Shown piece after piece: positions 34,717-46,211 of a DNA stretch of 64,000 bases. The translations under genes were made by a program, and so were the position numbers. The notes beneath the pieces are model-generated. The model was not told the origin of the DNA. It made no database searches and saw only the letters and a list, made by a program, of their open reading frames with translations. The number at the start of each line of letters is the position of its first letter. The stretch's first letter is position 1. Source of the stretch: Neopararhizobium haloflavum (GTDB lineage Bacteria; Pseudomonadota; Alphaproteobacteria; Rhizobiales; Rhizobiaceae); NCBI RefSeq assembly GCF_002750855.1, contig NZ_NWUC01000005.1, positions 248,001 through 312,000 of the forward strand, written 5' to 3'.

Positions 34717-35892
34717 TCAAGTCTGCTTGAGGCCGGCGCGGGCAAGATGGGTCTGAAGCCGAAAGGTTTCCGGCAAGCCTGCGTCCTCATCGCCATCGAG
34801 GATGAGGAGAACGGCGCGGGCCATTTCGTGCGCGATACCGAGCGTGATCTTGAACCCGCCTGTCGCCACGATGGTGCGCGCCCGGCCCGGAATGCGCCCG
34901 ATCATCGGATCCGGCAAGACAGCGCGCGGCCTCAGCGCAGCCCAGCGCTCGATCACACACGCACCGGCGAGTTCAGGACAAAGCCGCCCTGCCTGATCGA
35001 TGATGGTGTCCAGCTGGCCGTCAGTGGAGCAAGGATCGGCAAATGCGTTTTCGCTCGTGCTGCCGACGGCGACAGTGCCGTTCGCATGCGGCACGACGTA
35101 GACGCCATCGCGGAACACGAGTGGGCGCCCCGCCGGCAGGTCCGCCGCCAGCAAGGCCGCCTGCCCCTTCACAGGGCGGCCGAGCGTTTCTGGAACCGCC
35201 ATTATCGATTGAAGAAGCGCGGGCGTGGCGATCCCGGCAGTAAGCGCAATGGCGCCGGCATGCACTTCCGCGCCGTCGGAGAGCAGGCCGACCTCGCCGT
35301 CCACCGATTTGAGACCGCGCTCTTCGATGAGCGTGACGCCCCGCGCGATCGCACCGGCGCCAAGCGCTGCGAGAAGCGCACGCGGATCGACCCGCCCCGA
35401 AAGCGTCTCGACCACAGCACCGTGCGCCACAGCCCTCGTGCCGGGCCAGTTCGCCAGGCTGCCAAGCTCGACGATCTGCCAATCAAAAGTTCGACCGGCC
35501 ACCCGCCAGTTGCGCGCGGCATCGGTCTTTCGAGTTTCGGCCAGCGCCCGCTGCTCGGCGCTGTTGAGCGGCAGGATGCGTCCGACACGGCCATAGCCAG
35601 TCGACAGACCGGTTTCAGCCTCAAGATCGCAGATCCTTTCTTCCAGAGAGACGAGCGCGTCGAGCTGAAATTGCTTCTTGGCGTTCCAGCGCTCCGGCAT
35701 ATGACACATGAGCGCGCCGAGAAATCCGCCGCTGGCGCCCGCTCCGATGCAGCCGGCATCGCAAAGGATGACGCGCATGCCCGCCCCCGCAGCAAGATAC
35801 GCCGTCCAAAGACCGACAACGCCGCCCCCTGCGACGAGAAGATCGCAAGACAAGCGGCGCACTGAGGGGCTATAGCGGTGCCGTCCGGTCAT
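34717..35892 (-). CDS. FAD-dependent oxidoreductase, DAO family (possible split MnmC oxidase)
   Basis: 391 aa. Rossmann site LLVAGGGVVGLWTAYLAAGAG near the N-terminus, GCIGAGASGGFLGALMCHMP after it, and the C-terminal DAO block WAALRPRAVLPDPMIG and ATGGFKITLGIAHEMA. It resembles glycine oxidase/D-amino acid dehydrogenase types and in length the C-terminal domain of MnmC. The divergent partner is MnmD, the other half of MnmC, with only 33 bp between starts; I therefore suggest, without proof, that it oxidises cmnm5(s2)U34 or a free amino acid. Could instead be part of puuE transcription. Confidence 0.8.
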   Translation of the reverse strand: MTGRHRYSPSVRRLSCDLLVAGGGVVGLWTAYLAAGAGMRVILCDAGCIGAGASGGFLGALMCHMPERWNAKKQFQLDALVSLEERICDLEAETGLSTGYGRVGRILPLNSAEQRALAETRKTDAARNWRVAGRTFDWQIVELGSLANWPGTRAVAHGAVVETLSGRVDPRALLAALGAGAIARGVTLIEERGLKSVDGEVGLLSDGAEVHAGAIALTAGIATPALLQSIMAVPETLGRPVKGQAALLAADLPAGRPLVFRDGVYVVPHANGTVAVGSTSENAFADPCSTDGQLDTIIDQAGRLCPELAGACVIERWAALRPRAVLPDPMIGRIPGRARTIVATGGFKITLGIAHEMARAVLLILDGDEDAGLPETFRLQTHLARAGLKQT

Positions 35893-35925
35893 GACCGGTC
35901 AATCTTCCGGTCGGCGGAGAAGCGC

Positions 35926-36636
35926 ATGAGCGACAGAAACGATGATCTGGGCGCGGGACTGATCTGGCATGAGGGTGATATGCCCTATTCGCCACGCTTT
36001 GACGATCACTATTACACGACGAGCGATGGGGCGGCAGAAACGCGTTACGTCTTCCTGGACGGCAACGGCCTGCCCGCGCGCTGGCGGGACGTCGAGCGGT
36101 TCAGGATCGGTGAACTCGGATTCGGCACGGGGCTGAACTTCATCGAGACGGCTGCGCTCTGGCACGACACGCGCAGGGCGGGACAGTCGCTGGAATTCGT
36201 CAGCTTCGAACGCTACCCATTGGCTGCCGATCAGATCGAACGTGCGCTCGCCGTCTGGCCCGGACGTAGGCCTCTGGTCGAAAAGCTCGTAGCGGACTGG
36301 CCCTCTCCCGATGCCATGCAGGCTGTCATCACAATCACGCTCGACGAAGGCACGACGCTTCGCGTGGTGATCGGCGATGTCGCCAATTGCATCGATACGA
36401 TCGCTGCGCCTGTCGATGCCTGGTATCTCGATGGCTTCGCACCTTCGCGCAATCCCGACATGTGGGGCGGCGAACTGATGCGGACACTGGCGCGCAAGAG
36501 CCGGACGGGCACCACCCTTGCGACCTACAGCGCCGCCGGTTGGGTTCGCCGCAATCTCGAAGCGGCCGGATTTTCAGTACTCAAGCGCCCCGGACACGCC
36601 GGCAAGCGGCAGATGCTGACCGGCTACCTGCCCTGA
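35926..36636 (+). CDS. mnmD: tRNA (mnm5s2U34)-methyltransferase MnmD
   Basis: 236 aa from the ATG at 35926 (CGGAGA upstream). SAM-binding loop RIGELGFGTGLNFIE, WYLDGFAPSRNPDMW (catalytic Asp region), and the C-terminal LATYSAAGWVRRNLEAAGF and GKRQMLTGYL match the methyltransferase half of MnmC. Methylates nm5s2U34 in the tRNA anticodon. Stand-alone form, divergent from the FAD oxidase. Its stop lies 6 bp from that of the convergent histidine kinase. Confidence 0.92.
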   Translation: MSDRNDDLGAGLIWHEGDMPYSPRFDDHYYTTSDGAAETRYVFLDGNGLPARWRDVERFRIGELGFGTGLNFIETAALWHDTRRAGQSLEFVSFERYPLAADQIERALAVWPGRRPLVEKLVADWPSPDAMQAVITITLDEGTTLRVVIGDVANCIDTIAAPVDAWYLDGFAPSRNPDMWGGELMRTLARKSRTGTTLATYSAAGWVRRNLEAAGFSVLKRPGHAGKRQMLTGYLP

Positions 36637-36642
36637 TCCACC

Positions 36643-39663
<3,021 letters not shown>

Positions 39664-39769
39664 CTCGCCAAAGAATCCATGCGGGAGGCATTCCTGCCCC
39701 CCGTCCCCCTATGCAGAATGCATGGCCGGCTTGAAGAATGTGTTAACCACGTTCCGTTGGATGGCAGTT

Positions 39770-40621
39770 TCAGCCCGGAGACATGCCGCGCATACGCTCC
39801 TGCCGCCTGCGGATGAGCTCGAGCGTCGTCAGCAGAATGATCGACATGAAGACGAGCACGGACGCGACGGCGAGGATCGTCGGATTGATATTCTCGCGAA
39901 GCCCGGAGAACATGCGCACCGTCATCGGCTCCTGTGCAGGACCGGCGAGGAACAGCACCACCACGACTTCGTCGAGCGAGGTGATGAACGCAAAGAGCGC
40001 ACCCGAAATGACGCCCGGCAGAAGCAACGGCAGAATGATCTTGAAGAACGTCGTCGTCTGGCTGGCGCCGAGGTTCTGCGCGGCCCGGATCAGGCTCTGG
40101 TCGAAGCCCGATAGCGCCGCAGTGACAGTGATGACGACGAAAGGCGTGCCGAGAACGACATGCGCCAGGATGATGGAAACGAAGGATTCCGTCAGGTTGA
40201 GACGCGCATAGAACGAAAAGAGCGCAGCGCCTGTGATGATCAGCGGCACGACCATCGGCGAAATCAGGAAGGCGGTGATGAAAGCGCGCGCGGGCATGTG
40301 CGGCCGGCTGAGGCCGAGCGCGGCGAGCGTGCCGAGCGTCGTGGCGATGAGCGTCGAACAGATCGCGATGAAGAACGAATTCTGGATCGCCGCCATCCAG
40401 CGCGAGCTGTTGAACAGCGCGTTATACCACCTGGTGGAAAAGCCCTCCGGATTGAGTGACAGCATCTCGCGGGTGAAGGTGAAATAGGGCTGGGCGTTGA
40501 ACGAGAGCGGCACGATCACGATGATCGGGAACATCAGGAACAGGAAGATCAGGCCGCAGATGACCCTGTAGCTGTAGTACCAGGCGCGTTCGCCGGTCGA
40601 AGCATAGGCGGGCAGAGACAT
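39770..40621 (-). CDS. ABC transporter permease, PotC/PotI type
   Basis: 283 aa, six membrane segments, with the EAA-like loop LIRAAQNLGASQTTTFFKIILPLLLPG and the polyamine-type ending FITSLDEVVVVLFLAG. Inner-membrane half-channel for polyamines or a related small organic cation. Last gene of the four-gene ATPase-binding protein-permease-permease operon, 10 nt after the other permease. Confidence 0.9.
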   Translation of the reverse strand: MSLPAYASTGERAWYYSYRVICGLIFLFLMFPIIVIVPLSFNAQPYFTFTREMLSLNPEGFSTRWYNALFNSSRWMAAIQNSFFIAICSTLIATTLGTLAALGLSRPHMPARAFITAFLISPMVVPLIITGAALFSFYARLNLTESFVSIILAHVVLGTPFVVITVTAALSGFDQSLIRAAQNLGASQTTTFFKIILPLLLPGVISGALFAFITSLDEVVVVLFLAGPAQEPMTVRMFSGLRENINPTILAVASVLVFMSIILLTTLELIRRRQERMRGMSPG

Positions 40622-40631
40622 GGGTTTCCTC

Positions 40632-41912
40632 CTAGCCGAACTTCAATCGGTCAACGCCGATCAGCTTGTTGAACACGAAGTAGAACAGCATGACGAGGAC
40701 CAGCAGGATCGTCGCGAGCGCCGCACCCAGTTTGAGGTTGGCCAGCGAACTCTGCATGTTCGAAGCGATCAGGTTCGAGATGAAGATGCCGCTGTCGCCG
40801 CCGACCAGAGCCGGCGTGATGTAATAGCCGATCGCCAGGATGAAGACGAGCAGCACGCCGGCGGCAAGCCCCGGAATGGTCAGCGGCAGGTAGACACGCG
40901 TGAAGGCGTAGGTCTGCGTCGCACCGAGCGAGCGCGCCGCGCGCATGTAGGACGGCGGTATCGTCTTCATGACGGAATAGAGCGGGAGGATCATGAACGG
41001 CAGCAGGATATGCGTCATCGCGATGATCGTGCCCGTCTTGTTGTAGATCATCCGCAGACGCCCGCTATCGGTGACGACGCCGAGCCACACGAGCATGTCG
41101 TTTATCACCCCCTGCTGCTGCAAGAGCACGATCCACGAGGATGTGCGCACGAGAAGCGACGTCCAGAACGGCAGGAGCACCAAGATCATCAGGATGTTGG
41201 CGATCCGCAATGGCTGGGTCGCCAGAAGATGCGCGATCGGATAGCCGAGCAGAACGCAGAGCGCCGTGATGGTGAGGCTCATCCAGGCGGTTCGCCAGAA
41301 CAGGGTACGATAGACCTGGTAATTCTCCGGACGCTGTACGATCTCGCCTTCGGCGTTGTACTCAAGATCGGTGGCGATCAGGTAATAGGCGGGCGTGATG
41401 ATGCGGGTTTCGCGCTTGAGGAAGCGCCAGAGCGCCTGTTCGCCCCACCCTTCGTCGTCGGCCAGGAAGGCCTCGCGGTAGGGAGGCTGCAATTCTTCGG
41501 CCGAGCGTGACAGGCCCATGATCATTGATCGCGTGCCGGGCATTTCGCGGTTGATGCGCGCGGCAACCCGGCCGATCGTGCGGTTCTCCGCCCCAACGAC
41601 CATGTCGGCCGCCAGCGCGGCAAACACTTCCTCGTCCGGTACTCCCTCGCCGTTCCAGCCCGAAAGCGCACTGGAGGTTTCAGGCAGATAGCTTGCGACT
41701 TCCGGATTGTAGACCGAACGCGTGACCAATTGGCCGATCGGGATGATGAAGGATGCGACGAGAAGGGCAAGCAGTGGCAGGACCAGAAGGAAGGCCCGCC
41801 GCCGCTCGACGCTCTGCGAAGCCTTCAGCGCGGCCTTCAGCGAACGGCCGTCGCTGGTCTTGAGTTCCTGTCCGCCGGAAGCGGCCATATCTGCCATCGT
41901 AGCGTCGGTCAT
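40632..41912 (-). CDS. ABC transporter permease, PotB/PotH type, with periplasmic insert
   Basis: 426 aa, longer than the roughly 290-310 aa of PotB because about 110 residues (from NPEVASYLPETSSALSG to about LEYNAEGEIVQRP) lie between the first and second membrane segments, presumably in the periplasm. EAA loop YMRAARSLGATQTYAFTRVYLPLTIPG is intact. The insert is common in rhizobial members of this family. N-terminal 30 residues are cytosolic. Pairs with the PotC-type permease. Confidence 0.9.
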   Translation of the reverse strand: MTDATMADMAASGGQELKTSDGRSLKAALKASQSVERRRAFLLVLPLLALLVASFIIPIGQLVTRSVYNPEVASYLPETSSALSGWNGEGVPDEEVFAALAADMVVGAENRTIGRVAARINREMPGTRSMIMGLSRSAEELQPPYREAFLADDEGWGEQALWRFLKRETRIITPAYYLIATDLEYNAEGEIVQRPENYQVYRTLFWRTAWMSLTITALCVLLGYPIAHLLATQPLRIANILMILVLLPFWTSLLVRTSSWIVLLQQQGVINDMLVWLGVVTDSGRLRMIYNKTGTIIAMTHILLPFMILPLYSVMKTIPPSYMRAARSLGATQTYAFTRVYLPLTIPGLAAGVLLVFILAIGYYITPALVGGDSGIFISNLIASNMQSSLANLKLGAALATILLVLVMLFYFVFNKLIGVDRLKFG

Positions 41913-41992
41913 CCGGCGTCCGCCTGGTTATTGCGATCGAGTGTTGACCCGCCGACCGGTCTGATCGACCGGTCGGCGGCAGGCATCGGCTG

Positions 41993-43093
41993 TTACTGCG
42001 CCAGCCAGGCGTTGAAGCGCTCTTCGAGAGCGTCGCCGTAGTCGGCCCAGAACTGAACGTCGAAGGCGATCGCCGTTTCGAGGTTCTCCGGGTTGGTCGG
42101 CATGTGCGGCGCCATCTCGATGTCGGTGCCTTCGAAGGTCGAGACCTTGGATGCCGAGGAATTGCGCGCCGGACCGTAGGCGATGTACTGCGCCTGGTCG
42201 GCAAGCCGCTGCGTGTCAGTCGAGAAGCGGATGAATTCCTTGATCGTGTCCAGCTCGTCCTCATTGCCGACCGGGATGACCCAGCCGTCGACTTCGAACA
42301 TCTGGTGATCCCACATGATCTCGAAGGGCTGGTCCTCGTTCATCTGCGCATCGAAGATGCGGCCGTTGTAAGCCGTCGCGATCACGGCTTCCTGGTCGGC
42401 GAGAAGCTGCGGCGGCTGAGCGCCTTCTTCCCACCAGATGACGCTGTCGCGGATTTCGTCCAGCTTGGCGAAAGCCTGATCCTGGCCCTCTTCCGTCGCC
42501 AGCACCTCATAGACCTGATCCGGCTCGACGCCGTCGGCAAGAAGCGCCCATTCAAGGTTCTTCTGCGGGATGCGCTGCAGGGCACGCGTGCCGGGGAACG
42601 CTTCCAGATCCCAGATGTCCTCGACCGTCTGCGGGCCACCGTCCGGGAAAGCCTCGGTGTTGTAGGCGAACATGGTGGCGTAAAGGATCTGCGGAATGAA
42701 GCAGTCGCCCATCGTGTTCTCGATGAAGTCTTCTTCCGGCGGGGTGCCGTCGTCGCCATCGGCCAGCCATTCGGCCGGGTCGATCACTTCGAGGAGCCCC
42801 TCGTCGCAGGCGCGCTGTGCGTCGGACTGAAGAAGGTCGACGACGTCCCACGAGACGTTGCCGGCCTCGACCTGCGAGCGGATGCCGGCAAGCCCGTTGG
42901 CCGATTCCGATTCCTGCAGGATTTCGACCCCGGTCTCTTCGGTGAAGGGCTCGTAATAGGCCAGTTGCTGGGACCGCTCATAGGCGCCGCCCCAGGAGAC
43001 GATCGTCAGGCTGTCGGCGTCCTGCGTGAGCGCCGGTGTGGCAGCGGTCACGACGACCGTTGCAGCAGATGCAAGCAGCATTTTCCTAAGCAT
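41993..43093 (-). CDS. ABC transporter substrate-binding protein, PotD/PotF type
   Basis: 366 aa. Signal peptide (1-23), then SLTIVSWGGAYERSQQLAYY, WDVVDLLQSDAQRACDEGLLE and ATAYNGRIFDAQMNEDQP, as in spermidine/putrescine-binding proteins. Very acidic. Exact ligand uncertain (polyamine, opine or another small cation). 80 nt before the next permease gene and 119 nt after the ATPase gene, with a palindrome in that gap. Confidence 0.9.
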   Translation of the reverse strand: MLRKMLLASAATVVVTAATPALTQDADSLTIVSWGGAYERSQQLAYYEPFTEETGVEILQESESANGLAGIRSQVEAGNVSWDVVDLLQSDAQRACDEGLLEVIDPAEWLADGDDGTPPEEDFIENTMGDCFIPQILYATMFAYNTEAFPDGGPQTVEDIWDLEAFPGTRALQRIPQKNLEWALLADGVEPDQVYEVLATEEGQDQAFAKLDEIRDSVIWWEEGAQPPQLLADQEAVIATAYNGRIFDAQMNEDQPFEIMWDHQMFEVDGWVIPVGNEDELDTIKEFIRFSTDTQRLADQAQYIAYGPARNSSASKVSTFEGTDIEMAPHMPTNPENLETAIAFDVQFWADYGDALEERFNAWLAQ

Positions 43094-43153
43094 TTACTGT
43101 TCTCCCTGTGGTGATTACCGCCGCACCGATGGGTGTGGCGGACATTCCGGCCA

Positions 43154-43169
43154 GCCGGAACGTTCCGGC
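43154..43169. repeat. 16-bp perfect palindrome between transporter ATPase and binding-protein genes
   Basis: GCCGGAACGTTCCGGC, inside the operon upstream of the binding protein gene. No T-run follows. Such hairpins next to binding-protein cistrons can stabilise the mRNA or block 3' decay, helping the binding protein exceed the other subunits; a protein-binding site is the alternative. Confidence 0.45.
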
Positions 43170-43212
43170 GGCAATTTCGCGCAATGCGACAGGAGCGGAA
43201 CGCGCCGCGCCG

Positions 43213-44322
43213 TCACTGCACATGGTCGAGCGCCTTGCAGTCGCTGGCACGCCAACCAACATCAAGTTCCTGCCCTTCCTTGAGCTTCTGCTCGCCGGAA
43301 CGGTTGCGAACCTTGACGACGAAATCCGGGTTGCCCGCAATGTTCATGCGAACCCGGATGTGATCCCCGAGATAAATCAATTCCTCGATGTGTCCGCGCA
43401 CGACATTCTCCATGCCGTCGAGACCCGAAGTCTCGACCCGCTCCGGGCGCAGGGACAGCGTGGTCAGATCGCCGACGCTGCTGACATTGACCTTTTCGGC
43501 CTTAAGCTGCGTACCGTCGGTCAGTCGAACCGAGCAATAATCGGCATCGATACTCTCGACCTTTCCGTCGAGCTTGTTGTTCTCGCCGATGAACTGGGCG
43601 ACGAAGGAATTGCGCGGCGATTCGTACAGCGTGTCAGGCGGTGACAATTGCTGAATGACGCCATCGTTGAAGACCGCCACCCGGTCCGACATGACGAGCG
43701 CCTCCGTCTGGTCGTGCGTGACATAGACGACGGTGACACCGAGACTTTCGTGGATGTGCTTGATCTCGAACTGCATCTGTTCGCGCAGTTGCTTGTCGAG
43801 CGCGCCGAGGGGCTCGTCCATCAACACCAGATCGGGCTCGAACACCAGCGCCCGGGCCACGGCGACGCGCTGCTGCTGACCGCCGGAAAGCTGCGCCGGA
43901 CGACGGCCGCCCATGGTCGGCAACTCGACCATTTCGAGCGCCCTCTTCACCTTGGCTTCCTGATCGGCCTTGCTCATCTTGCGTACCTGAAGGGGGAAGG
44001 CAAGATTTTCGGCGACTGTCATGTGCGGAAAGAGCGCGTAGTTCTGAAACACCATGCCGATCCCGCGCTTGTGCGGCGGCACGTCGTTGATCGGTGCGTT
44101 GTTCAGAAAGATCTCGCCATTGGTCGCCGGCTCGAACCCTGCGAGCATCATGAGGCAGGTCGTCTTGCCCGAGCCGGACGGCCCCAGCATGGTGAGAAAC
44201 TCACCGCGCTTGATGTCGATGTTGAGATCTTTGACGACGAGCGTTTCGCCGTCATAGCTTTTCTGAACATTTTCGTAGCGCACGTTTGCGCCACGGCTTT
44301 GCGATGCGTTTTCTGCTGTCAT
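43213..44322 (-). CDS. ABC transporter ATPase, PotA type
   Basis: 369 aa. Walker A LGPSGSGKTT, Q-loop FQNYALFPHMTV, signature LSGGQQQRVAVARAL, Walker B LVLMDEPLGALD, H-loop VTHDQTEAL, then the C-terminal TOBE/OB domain (LRPERVETSG, GDHIRVRMNIAG). First gene of the operon; promoter expected in the 624-bp region shared with proV. Confidence 0.93.
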   Translation of the reverse strand: MTAENASQSRGANVRYENVQKSYDGETLVVKDLNIDIKRGEFLTMLGPSGSGKTTCLMMLAGFEPATNGEIFLNNAPINDVPPHKRGIGMVFQNYALFPHMTVAENLAFPLQVRKMSKADQEAKVKRALEMVELPTMGGRRPAQLSGGQQQRVAVARALVFEPDLVLMDEPLGALDKQLREQMQFEIKHIHESLGVTVVYVTHDQTEALVMSDRVAVFNDGVIQQLSPPDTLYESPRNSFVAQFIGENNKLDGKVESIDADYCSVRLTDGTQLKAEKVNVSSVGDLTTLSLRPERVETSGLDGMENVVRGHIEELIYLGDHIRVRMNIAGNPDFVVKVRNRSGEQKLKEGQELDVGWRASDCKALDHVQ

Positions 44323-44510
44323 CGGCCCTCACCGCTTCCGGCACGATCGGACCAAGAATCGCGGCGCTTCACAATGTCGCAAACAGGATATGCGTGCTGA
44401 CGAAGCGACACGCCTTGCGACGGCCACATTGGTGCATCTGATAGGTCATGAAATCCGGACTTCACGCCCGAAATTGGTGAGAGAAGTTCCAAAGAACGCC
44501 TTCCCAATTG

Positions 44511-44537
44511 AGCAAATCTCGACGAGTGAGATTTGCT
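44511..44537. promoter_or_regulatory. 27-bp palindrome, operator candidate
   Basis: AGCAAATCTC-GACGAGT-GAGATTTGCT, perfect 10-bp arms. Neither side is followed by a T-run, so an operator is likelier than a terminator. It sits in the middle of the region between the two transporter operons and could serve either. Confidence 0.5.
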
Positions 44538-44773
44538 TATGTTCCCCTTACAGCGCTTTGTGCGCTTGTTTTGATGGGGCTAAGCATGTCACTTTTTGGC
44601 CAGAGATCAACACTCGCCTCAAAAATTCCTTCGACTATTTTGCAACGCACCATCGCGATGCTCGGGCCGTCTTCGACGCGCCGCGTATTTTTCTATCAGC
44701 GACATGCGTGCGGCGCATTTTGCACGGCCACACGCCTCCCCCTCTGACATTGTCCGGCGACGGGAGGATTAAA

Positions 44774-44908
44774 ATGTGCCACAGCGGTTGCCATCCGAAT
44801 ACAGCGCCGGTATCGTCCGCGCCATTCCGATCCCACGCCCTATTTCAAACTCATCGACAAACATTCAAGGCAACGCCAAGCGGCATCTTGCCCGTCAATT
44901 CGCGTTGA
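44774..44908 (+). CDS. Small ORF with strong SD, unknown
   Basis: 44 aa beginning MCHSGCHPNTAP, with GGGAGG eight nt before the ATG, one of the best SD sites in the window. The N-terminus has a C-H-x3-C-H pattern; the rest is polar and basic. No homologue recognised. It ends 38 nt before proV, so it could be a leader peptide affecting proV or a chance ORF. Codon use cannot be judged at this length. Confidence 0.35.
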   Translation: MCHSGCHPNTAPVSSAPFRSHALFQTHRQTFKATPSGILPVNSR

Positions 44909-44946
44909 TCGCGATCATTCAGCCAATCTCTATTTGAACGGACCTC

Positions 44947-46170
44947 ATGGCAACCAAGGTTACAGCGAAAAATATATACAAGATATTTGGTGACGACACA
45001 GATCCGGCCTTCGAACTTCTGAAGAACGGCCGATCCAAGGCTGAGATCCTGGCGGAAACCAGCCATACGGTGGGCGTGAACGATGCCAGCTTCGATGTCG
45101 CCGAGGGTGAGATCTTCGTCGTGATGGGGCTGTCCGGCTCGGGCAAGTCCACGCTCGTGCGCATGATCAATGGCCTCATCGCGCCGACGCGCGGAGAAAT
45201 CCTGATCGACGGCACCGACGTTGCTTCGTGCCCGGCCGAGACACTGCGTCAGGTGCGGCGCGAGAAGGTCGCGATGGTCTTTCAGCATTTCGCGCTGTTT
45301 CCGCACAAGACGGTTGTCGACAACGTCGCTTACGGCCTCAAGGTCAAGGGCATGGCGGTGGCCGAGCGCCGCGAGAAGGCCCTCGCCGCGCTCGCGCAAG
45401 TCGGGCTCGACACTTACGCCGACAGCTATCCCGACGAACTGTCGGGAGGCATGCAGCAACGTGTCGGCCTGGCGCGCGGCCTCGCCGCCGAGCCCGAAAT
45501 CCTCTTGATGGACGAGCCGTTTTCGGCCCTCGATCCTCTCATCAGGCGCGACATGCAGGAAGAACTCCTCGTTCTTCAGCGGACGCTGAAGAAGACCATC
45601 ATCTTCATCACCCATGACCTGAACGAAGCGCTGATCCTCGGCGACAAGATCGCGATCATGAAGGACGGCCGCTTCGTGCAGGTCGGGACGGCGCAGGAGA
45701 TCGTCGGCAGCCCCGCCGACGATTACGTCGCCGCGTTCACCCAGGACATCGACCGCTCGCGCGTCTTTTCCGTCGACAGCATCGCGATGGACCCTGCGCC
45801 GATCGAACTTGGAAGCGACACGATCGGGGATGCCCTGGCGCGCATGGAAGACCTCGGTCGCGACGCCCTGTTCGCAACCGAGAACGGATCGGTCACCGGC
45901 ATTGCGACCTACCGCGCGCTTGCCGCGGCCAGCCGCCGAAACAAGAACGAAGACATCCGCACCGTCCTGCGCCGCGACTTCGAGACGATCGCCGCGGACG
46001 CCGAGCTTCATGCGCTCTACGAGAAATCCACCACCGGCCTGCCGGTCGGCGTGGTCGATGCGGAGGGAACACTGGTCGGCGTCGTCGAACCGCAAGCGAT
46101 CTTCGCCCAACTCGTGCGCGGCGAATCCGAAGCAGCGGCAGCCGCCGACAAGCGCGTGACGCCCGCCTGA
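44947..46170 (+). CDS. proV: Glycine betaine/proline ABC transporter ATPase ProV
   Basis: 407 aa. Begins with the ProV-type NIYKIFGD and a helical leader (LLKNGRSKAEIL), Walker A GLSGSGKST, FQHFALFPHKTV, signature LSGGMQQRVGLARGL, Walker B ILLMDEPFSALDPLIR, then two CBS domains (about 275-395) that in homologues sense ionic strength. Imports betaine-type osmolytes. First gene of proVWX. Confidence 0.95.
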   Translation: MATKVTAKNIYKIFGDDTDPAFELLKNGRSKAEILAETSHTVGVNDASFDVAEGEIFVVMGLSGSGKSTLVRMINGLIAPTRGEILIDGTDVASCPAETLRQVRREKVAMVFQHFALFPHKTVVDNVAYGLKVKGMAVAERREKALAALAQVGLDTYADSYPDELSGGMQQRVGLARGLAAEPEILLMDEPFSALDPLIRRDMQEELLVLQRTLKKTIIFITHDLNEALILGDKIAIMKDGRFVQVGTAQEIVGSPADDYVAAFTQDIDRSRVFSVDSIAMDPAPIELGSDTIGDALARMEDLGRDALFATENGSVTGIATYRALAAASRRNKNEDIRTVLRRDFETIAADAELHALYEKSTTGLPVGVVDAEGTLVGVVEPQAIFAQLVRGESEAAAAADKRVTPA

Positions 46171-46211
46171 GCCGGCGGTCGCCTCTTGAAATTCAGTCCG
46201 GAGCGATTGGT

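Larger units (their letters stand above)
44323..44946. other. Long divergent intergenic region upstream of proV
   Basis: 624 bp, noticeably less GC-rich than the neighbouring genes. It holds promoters of the polyamine-type operon and proVWX, a perfect 10-bp inverted repeat (44511-44537) and a 44-codon ORF with a strong SD (44774-44908), both listed separately. Nothing else recognised. Confidence 0.6.

Noticed and set aside
44390..44773. Larger + strand frame covering most of the region before proV
   Set aside because: No SD at the upstream start and no recognisable sequence; only the final 44 codons have a convincing SD.
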